Under the pieces are notes generated by a model. That model saw only the letters and a program-made list of their open reading frames with translations. It was not told where the DNA came from and did no database searches. Shown here piece after piece: positions 1 to 10,312 of a stretch of 64,000 bases of DNA. Source of the DNA: Taklimakanibacter albus (GTDB lineage Bacteria; Pseudomonadota; Alphaproteobacteria; Rhizobiales; Aestuariivirgaceae); contig NZ_JAENHL010000006.1 of the NCBI RefSeq assembly GCF_016595235.1, positions 992,001 to 1,056,000 on the forward strand, in the 5' to 3' direction. A program made the translations under genes and the position numbers. Every line of letters starts with the position of its first letter. Positions within the stretch are counted from its first letter, which is position 1.

Positions 1-488
1 GATCACGCTTGGTCCGAAGACCGAGACGAGAGCCAGGGCGCAGAGCAGGACCGGGATGCTCATGACGAGATCCATGGTCCGCCCGAGGACGATGTCGGCC
101 CAGCCCCCGAAATAACCGGCGACGAGCCCGATCGAGACGCCGATGAAGGAAGCGATCAACGAGGCGAGAACGCCGATGGTGAGAGAGGTTCGCGCGCCAT
201 AAGCGAGGCGGACCATGACATCGCGGCCAAGCCCGTCGGTGCCGAACAGAAATTCCGCACCAGGTCCCACCGGCATGCCGGTCGGGGTGAGACCCGTGTC
301 GCGATATTGCTCGAAGGCCGAGTGCCCGGTCCAGGCTTCGACGACGCCGGCGCCCAGGGCGAAGGCGACGAGCAGCAGGATGAAGCTCAGCGCCAGCAGG
401 CCGGCTTTGTCGCGCAGCAGCCGGCGCAGCGTGAGCTCGAATGAGCCGCGCTGAACGACCGCCGGCGCGCTGTCGGTGGCTGGTGCGG

Positions 489-492
<4 letters not shown>
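1..492 (-). CDS. Dipeptide/oligopeptide ABC transporter permease (DppC/OppC type), partial
   Basis: Inner-membrane subunit of a peptide importer. The gene is cut by the left window edge, so only about the first 164 residues are visible. They show a short cytoplasmic N-terminus, a first membrane helix rich in Leu/Ala/Val at about residues 30-50, and then the FGTDGLGRDV stretch that typifies DppC/OppC permeases just before the transmembrane permease domain. The ATG (492-490) overlaps the stop codon of the upstream ATPase gene as ATGA, so the two are translationally coupled. The partner DppB-type permease should lie further left, outside the window. Family assignment is firm; the substrate is inferred from neighbours. 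Confidence 0.88.
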
Positions 493-2306
<1,814 letters not shown>

Positions 2307-2362
2307 ATCAAGACGAGGAAGACGAATGTCTCACGCCCGTTATGGACGTGAGACATCGAGTG

Positions 2363-4108
2363 TTAGCGCGACAGCCAGACGTTGGTCCAATCTCCCTGGC
2401 CACCCGGCGCATAGGGGAGGAAGTTCCGCACTGCCGGGCCGTGATAGAGCATCGTATAGACGGCGACGAGCGGGACGGTCGGCGCATCGGCCATCACCGT
2501 TTCATCGACCTGCTGCCAGAGCTTGACCGACTCTTCCGCATCCGTGGTGGCGGATGCCTTCGCCGCGAGCTCATTGGCCCGGTCGCTGTTGTAGTCGGAG
2601 AAGTTGAAGGTGCCGTGCGTGCCGTTATAGCTGTATTGCGGCAGGAAGATCGAACCCGCCGCACCACCCGGCCAATCCGGCGACCAGCCCGCCGGCACCA
2701 GATCCCACACGCCATTCTGGGCGTTGCTGAAGTTGGTGATGAGCCGCGGATAGAAGTCGGCCGGCGGCACCGGGCTGATTTCGATCTCGAAGCCGGCTTT
2801 CTTGAGGCTTTCCTGAATGGTCTGCGCGAGCGCCGGGTCGGAGCCGATATTGCGATAAGGCATCTTGAGCTTCAGCCCGTTCGGGTAGCCCGCTTCGGTG
2901 AGAAGCGCCTTGGCCTTTTCCGGATCGCCCTTGGCGTCCTTCGAGGGATAGAGATCGAATTCGTGATAGCCGATGACATTCGGCGGGAAGATGCCGTTCA
3001 GCGGCTTGGCGAATGTCGGTCCACCGAGCTGCTGCACGATCGCGGCCTTGTCCATCGCATAGGAGAGGGCCTGGCGCACTTTGACATTCTTGAGCGCGCC
3101 GCCATTGTTGTTGGAGACCGTGTTGATCCAGACGAAGCGGGTACGGCCCGTCGTCACTGTCGACATCTTCTCGTCGCCCTGGGCGATGAGCATCTGCGCG
3201 CTGGCCGGCGGGATGGAATGATCATAGAGCATGTCGCCGTCGCCGGATTGCAGCTGCTGCATCGCCGCGTCGGCCTGCACGCCGGCGACGATCTCGATCG
3301 CATCGACATAGGCTTTGCGCAGCGGATCCGTCTCGGGCTTCCAGGCGGGATTACGCACGAGCCGCAGCATGCTGTCGGGCACGTAGCTTTCGATCGTATA
3401 GGGGCCGTTCGAGATGAAGTTGGTTCGGTATTCCGGGCTGTCGGGCATGTAGTTCAGCACTTCGACAGGGGCGGGCGCCGCCGTCGCGAGCGACAGAAGA
3501 TAGATGAAGTCGTTGGCGGGAGTCTTGAGATTGAAGGTGACGACATCGGCCGACGGCGTTTCGATGCCTGTGATGTCGTTGGCCTCGATATAGGCCTTCA
3601 TGGGCTCGACCTTCGCCTCGACCTTGGCGAAGCCGGCGCAATAGTCGGCGAGGCCGACGATCAGATTCTCGAAATAGGTGAGGTGCGGTGAGCCGATCGC
3701 CGGGTTGCACATGCGCTTGAAGCCGCGCTCGATGTCCTCGGACGTGATCTGGCGGGCGCCGCCGGGTGCGTTCCACATGGCGCCCTGGCGGAGCTTGAAG
3801 GTGTAGGTGAGCCCGTTATTGGTGGGGACAGGCACGTCCTCGGCGAGATCGCCGACAGCCTTCACCTGCTCGGCCGTGTCGGCCGAGGCGGCGAAGCTGA
3901 TCAGCTGGCGCCACACGGCGCGCTGGAAATTGACGGCGTCGGAGGTCGCCGGCGGAATGGTGTCGAAGCGGTCGACCTCGGCGCTGCCGAGGATGCGTAA
4001 CGTCCCGCCTTTCTGCGGCTCCTCGGCGAATGCCGGGCCGGCTTGGAAAATGGCGGTTGCCGAAGATAGCGCGAGAGCCATCAGGGCGGCGGTCGAATTG
4101 GATCTCAT
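2363..4108 (-). CDS. Extracellular solute-binding protein family 5 (peptide-binding, DppA-like)
   Basis: Periplasmic receptor that delivers peptides or related solutes to the DppC/DppDF transporter encoded downstream. The 581-residue protein starts with a Sec signal peptide ending in a likely AFA|EE cleavage site near residue 28, followed by the GGTLRIL start typical of SBP_bac_5 proteins. Length and the Trp/Tyr-rich C-terminal lobe fit the family. A strong ribosome site (GGAGG, six bases before the ATG on the minus strand) supports the start. It is the first gene of the leftward operon and is divergent from an amidohydrolase operon of peptide-catabolic enzymes, which suggests that its ligand is a peptide or proline-containing compound. 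Nickel, heme or opine ligands are known for other members and cannot be excluded. Confidence 0.92.
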   Translation of the reverse strand: MRSNSTAALMALALSSATAIFQAGPAFAEEPQKGGTLRILGSAEVDRFDTIPPATSDAVNFQRAVWRQLISFAASADTAEQVKAVGDLAEDVPVPTNNGLTYTFKLRQGAMWNAPGGARQITSEDIERGFKRMCNPAIGSPHLTYFENLIVGLADYCAGFAKVEAKVEPMKAYIEANDITGIETPSADVVTFNLKTPANDFIYLLSLATAAPAPVEVLNYMPDSPEYRTNFISNGPYTIESYVPDSMLRLVRNPAWKPETDPLRKAYVDAIEIVAGVQADAAMQQLQSGDGDMLYDHSIPPASAQMLIAQGDEKMSTVTTGRTRFVWINTVSNNNGGALKNVKVRQALSYAMDKAAIVQQLGGPTFAKPLNGIFPPNVIGYHEFDLYPSKDAKGDPEKAKALLTEAGYPNGLKLKMPYRNIGSDPALAQTIQESLKKAGFEIEISPVPPADFYPRLITNFSNAQNGVWDLVPAGWSPDWPGGAAGSIFLPQYSYNGTHGTFNFSDYNSDRANELAAKASATTDAEESVKLWQQVDETVMADAPTVPLVAVYTMLYHGPAVRNFLPYAPGGQGDWTNVWLSR

Positions 4109-4237
4109 TGATTGTCCTCCCTCTCTGTCGTTGCGGGCCTGGATGCGCGATTTCCTAGCATCGAGCCGGCGTGTCTGCTTAATTTCAGCGGGCCCTCAAA
4201 CCGACGAGCGGGTGCCCCCTCATCTGTCCTGTGAGCA

Positions 4238-4247
4238 TTTGATCAAG
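4238..4247. promoter_or_regulatory. Candidate operator, TTTGATCAAG
   Basis: The core TTGATCAA (4239-4246) is a perfect eight-base palindrome. The same core recurs at 4321-4328, about eight helical turns away, in the spacer shared by two divergent operons. Such paired sites suit cooperative binding of a dimeric regulator, but no regulator gene is in the adjacent sequence, so the protein is unknown. Confidence 0.4.
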
Positions 4248-4319
4248 CAACTCGATTTGATAAGTCTGCCTGTTCGCCTTGTCAATGATATGATGTCGAG
4301 CGCTGTCGAGTTGTGATTA

Positions 4320-4329
4320 TTTGATCAAA
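4320..4329. promoter_or_regulatory. Candidate operator, TTTGATCAAA
   Basis: A perfect ten-base palindrome in an AT-rich stretch 80 bases before the GTG start of the amidohydrolase gene. It is the better-conserved member of the pair with 4238-4247. The position is compatible with overlap of the rightward promoter. Confidence 0.42.
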
Positions 4330-4409
4330 CTTCTTTACACCCTCGCGTCCTGTCGCCTAAAGTCGCGCCCGAAAGCTCCCGCATAAGGCGCGGGCAAAGG
4401 AAGGGGCGT

Positions 4410-5669
4410 GTGAAAGTGGCAACCATTCTTATGCGCAACGCCAGCTATTTCGACGGCGTTGGCGATGAGCTGCGTCCCGGAATGAATGTTCTGGTCGTCG
4501 ACGGGCGCATAGAGGCCGTCTCCGACCGGCCGATTCCGGTGCGGGCAGGGGTCGAGTTCGATTTGGGCGGCAGAGCGCTTCTGCCGGGATTGATCGATGC
4601 GCATGCGCATGTCTTCGCGGTCAATCTGGTGGAAGCCCGCAATCGCAACATGACATTGACCGAGATGACGGCGCGCGCGGTACCGCGCATTCGCGCCATG
4701 CTCGACCGCGGTTTCACCAGCGTGCGTGATGTCGCCGGCGGCGATGTCGGCATAAGAGTAGCGATCGCCGAAGGCTTTATTCCCGGACCCCGCTTGTTCG
4801 TGGGCGGTCCGGCGCTCGGCCAGACCGGCGGCCACGGCGATCACCGTAGCCGTACGGATGACCGCACCGATATCGATTACAATTCCGGCGCCTTCACCTT
4901 CCAGTGCCGGCTCGTCGATGGGCCGGACGAGATGCGCCGCGTCGTGCGCAATGAATTGCGCAAAGGCGCCGATCACATCAAGGTCCTGGCCTCGGGCGGG
5001 GTGGGGTCGCCAGACGATGCCATCGAGAATCTGCAATTCAGCAAGGAAGAGCTCGAGGTCGCGGTGCGCGAGACGGCGGTGCGCGGCAAATATGTCTGCG
5101 CCCATGCCTATACGAGCGAGGCCATCCGGCATGCCGTAGGCGTGGGCGTGCGCACCGTCGAGCATGCCAATATGATCGATGCCGACACCGCAGGCTTCGT
5201 CGCCGGCAAAGGCGCCTATGTGGTGCCGACGCTCGTCTGTTACGAAGAGACGGCCAAACATGGCGAGCGGCTCGGCCTTTCGCCCTATGTCATGGACAAG
5301 CTCGACCTCGTCAATCGTACCGGCATCGCCATGCTCGGCATCTGCAAGACGGCCGGCGTGAAGCTCGGCTTCGGCACCGATCTCATGGGCGAGATGGAAT
5401 ATGCGCAGTCGGACGAATTCGCGATCCGTGGCCGCGTCCAGAAGCCGGCCGACATCCTGCGCTCGGCGACGTCGGTCAATGCCGAAATCCTCCAGCAGAG
5501 CGGCCGGCTCGGCGTCATCGCACCGGGCGCGGAGGCCGATCTGATCGTCTGTGACGGCGATCCGCTGCGCGAAATATCACTGCTCGCCGATCCGAAGAAG
5601 AATCTGCGCCTCATCATGAAGGCCGGGGCCATATACCGGACCGATCTGTCCGGCCGCGAACTGAACTAG
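4410..5669 (+). CDS. Metal-dependent amidohydrolase (imidazolonepropionase / Xaa-Pro dipeptidase-like)
   Basis: Cytoplasmic binuclear-metal hydrolase of the amidohydrolase superfamily. All expected ligands are visible: HxH at His65 and His67 in LIDAHAH, the bridging lysine at Lys191 (HIKVLASGG), His232 (CAHAY), His252 (VEHAN) and Asp324 (FGTDLMGE). The subgroup with the HIKV...ASGG and VEHAN motifs includes imidazolonepropionase-like and Xaa-Arg/Xaa-Pro dipeptidases. The start is GTG with a strong Shine-Dalgarno AAAGGAAGGGG. It heads a four-gene operon with an aminotransferase, an FAD oxidase and a prolyl oligopeptidase, next to a peptide importer, so a dipeptidase role is the most economical inference. 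The exact substrate is not determinable from sequence. Confidence 0.85.
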   Translation: MKVATILMRNASYFDGVGDELRPGMNVLVVDGRIEAVSDRPIPVRAGVEFDLGGRALLPGLIDAHAHVFAVNLVEARNRNMTLTEMTARAVPRIRAMLDRGFTSVRDVAGGDVGIRVAIAEGFIPGPRLFVGGPALGQTGGHGDHRSRTDDRTDIDYNSGAFTFQCRLVDGPDEMRRVVRNELRKGADHIKVLASGGVGSPDDAIENLQFSKEELEVAVRETAVRGKYVCAHAYTSEAIRHAVGVGVRTVEHANMIDADTAGFVAGKGAYVVPTLVCYEETAKHGERLGLSPYVMDKLDLVNRTGIAMLGICKTAGVKLGFGTDLMGEMEYAQSDEFAIRGRVQKPADILRSATSVNAEILQQSGRLGVIAPGAEADLIVCDGDPLREISLLADPKKNLRLIMKAGAIYRTDLSGRELN

Positions 5670-5685
5670 TGCGACAGTTTTTTAG

Positions 5686-6864
5686 GTGACCGATATGCGG
5701 CGCTTGGCAAAGCGAATTTCGACGACATCGGTGAAGAGCTTCGGCATGTATGAGAAGGCGGCGCGGCTGGCCGATGCCGGCCTCGATCTCATTCATCTCG
5801 AGGTCGGCCGGCCCTATGCCGATACGCCCGCGCATATCAAACAGGCGACGATCGCCGCGCTGACGGCGGGCAAGGTTCATTACAGCGATCCGCGCGGCAC
5901 GCCGGAGCTGCGCCAGACGCTGGCCGAGAAGCTGCGCCTGCGCAACGAAATGAATGTCGGGCCGCAGGATGTCCTGGTGACCAACGGTCTCACCCATGCC
6001 TCCTTCGCCGTCTTCATGGCGCTGCTCGATCATGGTGACGAGGTCATCCTGCTCGAGCCGCATTATCCGCAGCATGTCGGCAAGATCGAGCTCGCCGGCG
6101 CGGTGCCGGTCTTCGCCAGGCTCGATGTCGAGAACAATTTCGCGATCGACCCGGCGGCGGTCGAAGCCATGGTCACGCCGCGCACCCGCGTGATCGTGCT
6201 GGTCAACCCCGCCAACCCGACCGGGCGCGTCTATAGCCGGGCGGAGCTTCAGGCCCTTGCCGATATCGCCACCCGCCACGACCTCATCGTCGTATCGGAC
6301 GAGGTCTATGAGGACATCACCTATGACGGCGTCCGGCATATCAGCATCGCGGCACTCGACGGCATGGCGGAGCGGACGGTGTCGATGTTCGCCTTCACCA
6401 AATCCTACGCCATGGATGGCTGGCGCATCGGTTATCTGGCGGCGCCGCAATGGCTGATGCCGGCCTTGCTCAAGGTCACGCTCAATGACGTGACCCATGT
6501 GAACACCTTCATCCAGGATGGCGCCCGCGCCGCTGTCTTAGGACCTGAGTCCGTGCTGCAGGAGCTGGTGGCGGACGACCTCAGGAAGCGCGATTTCGTG
6601 GTCAAGTCGCTGAACCAGATGCCGGGGGTGAGCTGCGCTTTTCCGGAAGGAACCATCTATGCCTTCCCGGATATCAGGCAGACCGGCATTCCCTCGCAGG
6701 AGCTTGCCGACATGATCCTCGAGAAGGCCCGTGTCGTGGTCGAGGCCGGCAGCTTCTATGGCGCCGCCGCCGAAGGCCGTTTGCGCATCTGCTTCGGCTC
6801 GGAGTCGATGGCGCGGCTGGAGCAGGGAATGAAGCGGCTCCAGACATTTTTCAACGGGCTGTAA
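5686..6864 (+). CDS. PLP-dependent aminotransferase, class I/II
   Basis: Fold-type I aminotransferase acting on an amino acid, probably one released by the neighbouring peptidases. Visible landmarks are NPANPTG (about 174-180), SDEVYED (Asp205 to the PLP ring nitrogen) and the Schiff-base lysine Lys239 in AFTKSYAMDGWRIGY. Its 392-residue length is standard for the AspC/AAT-like subgroup. The called start is GTG at 5686; an in-frame ATG at 5695 is an alternative, removing only three residues. The gene follows the amidohydrolase by 16 bases and its TAA overlaps the next ATG by one base (TAATG). Amino-acid preference is unknown. Confidence 0.88.
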   Translation: MTDMRRLAKRISTTSVKSFGMYEKAARLADAGLDLIHLEVGRPYADTPAHIKQATIAALTAGKVHYSDPRGTPELRQTLAEKLRLRNEMNVGPQDVLVTNGLTHASFAVFMALLDHGDEVILLEPHYPQHVGKIELAGAVPVFARLDVENNFAIDPAAVEAMVTPRTRVIVLVNPANPTGRVYSRAELQALADIATRHDLIVVSDEVYEDITYDGVRHISIAALDGMAERTVSMFAFTKSYAMDGWRIGYLAAPQWLMPALLKVTLNDVTHVNTFIQDGARAAVLGPESVLQELVADDLRKRDFVVKSLNQMPGVSCAFPEGTIYAFPDIRQTGIPSQELADMILEKARVVVEAGSFYGAAAEGRLRICFGSESMARLEQGMKRLQTFFNGL

Positions 6865-8183
6865 TGGGCCGGCGTGCCGCGATGACGGCAACGAGCGAAT
6901 ACCGAAGCACATCCTGGTGGCGCACCGCGTCGCCGCCGCCGCCAACCGCGCCGCTGAATGCGGATCTCAGCGTCGATGTCGCCGTGATCGGCGCAGGCAT
7001 GACCGGACTGACGGCGGCCTGGCACCTGGCGCGGCAAGGTGCGCGCGTTGCCGTGCTCGAGGCCGAGGCGATCGGCAGCGGCGCCAGCGGCGTGAATGCC
7101 GGTTTCGTGGTGCCGAATTTCGCCAAGGTCGACCCCGCCGCGGTTCTGGCCCGGCTCGGCAAAGAGCGCGGCAAGAGGCTGCTGGCCCTGATCGGGGCGG
7201 GAGCCGATCGCGTCTTCGCCACCGTGCGCGATCAGGCGATCGACTGCGATGCCGAACAGGTCGGCTGGATGCAGGTCGCTCACACCGACGCGATGCTGGC
7301 GATCCTGCGCCGGCGCGCCGAGGACTGGCAGGCCCTGGGCCGGCCGGTTCGTATGCTTTCCGCCGACGAGGCCCGCCGGCGCACCAGCCTCAGATTCTGT
7401 GCCGGTGCATTGCTCGATGCGAGCGGCGGCATGCTGCATCCCTTGAGTTACGTACGTGGCCTGGCGCGGATCGCGATCGGCGCCGGCGCCGTGGTGTTCG
7501 AGAAGGCCGGCGTCCAGTCCATCGAACGGAAGGGCGCCGGCTGGCGGCTGGGTGTCGACCGACACTCTGTCGAGGCAGACAAGGTGCTGCTCTGCACCAA
7601 CGCCGCCGAATATGGGATCGCGCGCCAACTTTCCCGTTCCGTCGTACCGCTGCCGGTCTATCAGCTCGCGACCAAGCCCTTGCCGCATGGTGTCGCTGAG
7701 CGCATCGCGCCCGGCCGGCATCCCATCGCGGATACGCGCGCCAATCTGTTCACCTATCGTCTGGATCGCGACAACCGCCTGATCAGCGGCGGCGTCGCCA
7801 TGGTGCCGCTCGGCGCGCATGAGCGCATGGCGCGTATGATCACGCGCCGTCTCATGCGTGAGCTCGGCCTCGTCGAGATGCCGGCGCTCGACCATGTATG
7901 GCGCGGCACCGCCGCCATGACGACGGACTTCCTGCCGCATCTCTACGAGCTTGGACCGGGATTCATCGGCGGCATCGGCTGCAATGGCCGCGGCATCGCC
8001 TTGACTGCCATGCTGGGCGAGGTGCTGGCCCAGGCGGCGTCCGGCGCACGGCTCGACGAGCTGCCCATTCCGCTGGCCAAGGCGCGCCCGATTCCGTTCC
8101 ATTTATTGGCGCGCGCCGCGCCGTCGGTCGCCATCGCACAAGCGAAATGGCAGGATCATCTTTCGATCAGAGGACACTCATGA
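6864..8183 (+). CDS. FAD-dependent oxidoreductase of the DAO family
   Basis: Amine or amino-acid oxidase/dehydrogenase of the D-amino acid oxidase / glycine oxidase / gamma-glutamylputrescine oxidase type. The dinucleotide-binding fingerprint VIGAGMTGLTAAWHLA lies at about residues 43-58, followed by the acidic end of the second strand (VLEAEAIGSGASG). The C-terminal segment GGIGCNGRGIALTAMLG fits the family's closing FAD-binding motif. The tryptophan-rich N-terminus (YRSTSWW) resembles the PuuB-like subgroup. It overlaps the aminotransferase stop by one base and the next gene by four bases (ATGA). Together with its neighbours it may oxidise an N-alkyl or imino acid such as a proline derivative; this is inference. 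Confidence 0.86.
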   Translation: MGRRAAMTATSEYRSTSWWRTASPPPPTAPLNADLSVDVAVIGAGMTGLTAAWHLARQGARVAVLEAEAIGSGASGVNAGFVVPNFAKVDPAAVLARLGKERGKRLLALIGAGADRVFATVRDQAIDCDAEQVGWMQVAHTDAMLAILRRRAEDWQALGRPVRMLSADEARRRTSLRFCAGALLDASGGMLHPLSYVRGLARIAIGAGAVVFEKAGVQSIERKGAGWRLGVDRHSVEADKVLLCTNAAEYGIARQLSRSVVPLPVYQLATKPLPHGVAERIAPGRHPIADTRANLFTYRLDRDNRLISGGVAMVPLGAHERMARMITRRLMRELGLVEMPALDHVWRGTAAMTTDFLPHLYELGPGFIGGIGCNGRGIALTAMLGEVLAQAASGARLDELPIPLAKARPIPFHLLARAAPSVAIAQAKWQDHLSIRGHS

Positions 8184-10255
8184 AGGACCAAGCGACTCCC
8201 GGCACGCTCACGCTCGATCTCCTCTATGCGACGCCGTCCATTATCGGCACGACACCTGAGGCTTGCTTCTGGTCGGCTGACGGCGCCCGTCTCGGCTTCC
8301 TGTGGAACGATCGCGGCGAGAGCTTTCGCGATGTCTGGACATATGATGTCGCGCGTGCGGTGAAGCGCAGGGTCACTCGTCTTGGCGACGACAAGCGCGG
8401 CGAGGCCGGTCCCGGAATAACCGAAGCCGTCTGGCTCGGCGACGGACGGATCGTCTTGGTCCTGGCCGGACGCCTTTATATTGTCGGCGCGGACGGCACG
8501 CCGGGTGAGATCGAGCCGGACTGCACCGATGTGAGCGCTTTGGCCGTTTCAGCCGACGGGGCGAGGCTCGCTTTCACCGCGCGCGGGTCGCTTTTGGTCA
8601 AGGATTTCGGCACGGACGCGCCGGCCTGCTTGCTTGTCCCGGCGGGCGAGCGCATCGCCATCGAGACCTTCGAATGGGCAAAGAAAGGCGATCTGATCGC
8701 CTTCGTTCTCGCCGACAACAGCAAAGTGCGGCAGATCGAGATCGCATATGATGCGCAAGGCGTCGCGCATCGCGATACGTTCACGCGGGCTTTCCCGGGC
8801 GATGAGATCGTACGGCTGCGGCCCGGAGTCGTCTCGGCGGCGCGCGGCGAGCCGATCTGGTTCGATCGTCCCGACGAGCAGAATGCGATCTGGGGTTTTG
8901 GCCTCTCCGGCGACGGCCGGTCGCTGTTTGTCAGCGAGAGCGACCTCAGCATCAAGAACCATACGATCTTCGTCTATGACGTTGCGACGGCGGCGCACAC
9001 GACCTATTATCATTTCCATGACCCGATCCAGATCCGGCCCGACTGGCAAGTGGCCTGGGCACCCGGCGACCGCGGCCTGATCCTCCTGACCAACCGTGAC
9101 GGCTACAATCATCTCTATCGCCTGCCGGCGGGGGGCAGGGCGCCCGAACGGATCACCGAGGGGACATGGGAGATCGAAGCATTCCAGCTCGATCGCCGGC
9201 ATGAGCAGATCTACTTCACCGCCAACCGGTCGCATCTGGCGGAGCGGCAGCTCTATCGCGTTCCGGTGGCGGGCGGAGAGGTGGAGGCGCTGACCACCGA
9301 GCCGGGGACGCACAAGCCCGTCTATTCGCCGACCTTCGACTGGGTTGCCGACCGCTTCAGCGACGACCGCTCACCGCCTGAGATCTATGCGCGGCGTCTC
9401 GGCGGCGACCAGACGGCAATCCGGCTGACGCAGTCGCCGCTGCCGGCGTTTTGCACGCGCAACTGGGCCCAAGTGCGTTATGTCGACTGCGTGAGCCGCG
9501 TCGACGGCGCGCCGCTGACCGCGCGGCTGATGCTGCCCCCCGATTATGAGCCCGGCCGGCGTTATCCGCTGGTCGTCGGCTCGGTCTATTCCGACGCTCT
9601 GTGCAATCAGTGGGGCGGGCGCGACATCCACCCGTCCTGGGGCTTCGACCAGTGCCTCGTTGCCAGCGGCTTTCTGGTCGTCAATCCCGGAATAAGGGGC
9701 AGTTTCGGGCGCGGCAAGGAGTGGAACCGCCCGATGCTGCATTCCTATGGCACGCTCGATATCGAGGATATCGCCGACTGCGTGCGCGGGCTGATCGAGC
9801 AGGGCTATGCCGATCCCCAGCGCATCGGCCTGTGGGGCTCGAGCTATGGCGGGCTGATGACCCTGATGTCCTTGTTCAAGAAGCCGGGTTTCTATGCCGC
9901 GGGTGTCGCCGGCGCGCCGGCGACCAATGTTTCCCATGCCTATCCGGAACAGGAATGGATCATGGGGGCGCCGCGCGGCGACGACTATCCGGCGCGCTAC
10001 GAGCGCCAGTCGGCGCTCTATCACACGGCAGGACTGGCCGACCCGTTGATGATCATCCACGGCACCCGCGATGAGGTGGTCCTTTATGCCGATACGATTG
10101 CCCTCATCGAGAAGTTCATCGCGCAGGGCAAGCGGTTCGAGCTGGTGACATTGCCGGGATCGGGCCATTCCTGGGCGCGGGAGAGCCTCGCCCAGACCCG
10201 GTTTGCCTATGGAAAGATGGTGGAGTTCTTCACGACACATCTGAAACCGCGATAG
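8180..10255 (+). CDS. S9 family peptidase (prolyl oligopeptidase / acylaminoacyl peptidase-like)
   Basis: Serine peptidase of 691 residues with an N-terminal beta-propeller and a C-terminal alpha/beta-hydrolase domain. The catalytic triad can be read: nucleophile Ser555 in GSSYGG, Asp631 in HGTRDE and His663 in GSGHSW. There is no signal peptide, so it acts in the cytoplasm on imported oligopeptides. The open frame extends upstream inside the previous gene, but the ATG at 8180 overlapping the DAO stop as ATGA is the start expected for coupled translation. S9 enzymes of this layout cleave after proline or release N-terminal dipeptides. This fits with a peptide importer and dipeptidase-like amidohydrolase in the same locus. 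Confidence 0.9.
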   Translation: MKDQATPGTLTLDLLYATPSIIGTTPEACFWSADGARLGFLWNDRGESFRDVWTYDVARAVKRRVTRLGDDKRGEAGPGITEAVWLGDGRIVLVLAGRLYIVGADGTPGEIEPDCTDVSALAVSADGARLAFTARGSLLVKDFGTDAPACLLVPAGERIAIETFEWAKKGDLIAFVLADNSKVRQIEIAYDAQGVAHRDTFTRAFPGDEIVRLRPGVVSAARGEPIWFDRPDEQNAIWGFGLSGDGRSLFVSESDLSIKNHTIFVYDVATAAHTTYYHFHDPIQIRPDWQVAWAPGDRGLILLTNRDGYNHLYRLPAGGRAPERITEGTWEIEAFQLDRRHEQIYFTANRSHLAERQLYRVPVAGGEVEALTTEPGTHKPVYSPTFDWVADRFSDDRSPPEIYARRLGGDQTAIRLTQSPLPAFCTRNWAQVRYVDCVSRVDGAPLTARLMLPPDYEPGRRYPLVVGSVYSDALCNQWGGRDIHPSWGFDQCLVASGFLVVNPGIRGSFGRGKEWNRPMLHSYGTLDIEDIADCVRGLIEQGYADPQRIGLWGSSYGGLMTLMSLFKKPGFYAAGVAGAPATNVSHAYPEQEWIMGAPRGDDYPARYERQSALYHTAGLADPLMIIHGTRDEVVLYADTIALIEKFIAQGKRFELVTLPGSGHSWARESLAQTRFAYGKMVEFFTTHLKPR

Positions 10256-10312
10256 GGCGCTTTTTCGGCCCCCTGGTTACCTGAGGTGCAATTCGCGTAA
10301 ACTCCCGATTCG

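Larger units (their letters stand above)
4109..4409. promoter_or_regulatory. Divergent intergenic region between peptide transporter and peptide catabolic operon
   Basis: This 301-base spacer has no convincing gene. It must contain the promoters for the leftward transporter operon and the rightward amidohydrolase operon. It is more AT-rich in the interval 4235-4340 than its neighbours, and that interval holds two copies of the palindrome TTGATCAA about 82 base pairs apart, listed separately. A Shine-Dalgarno AAAGGAAGGGG (4396-4406) precedes the GTG start at 4410. Confidence 0.6.
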
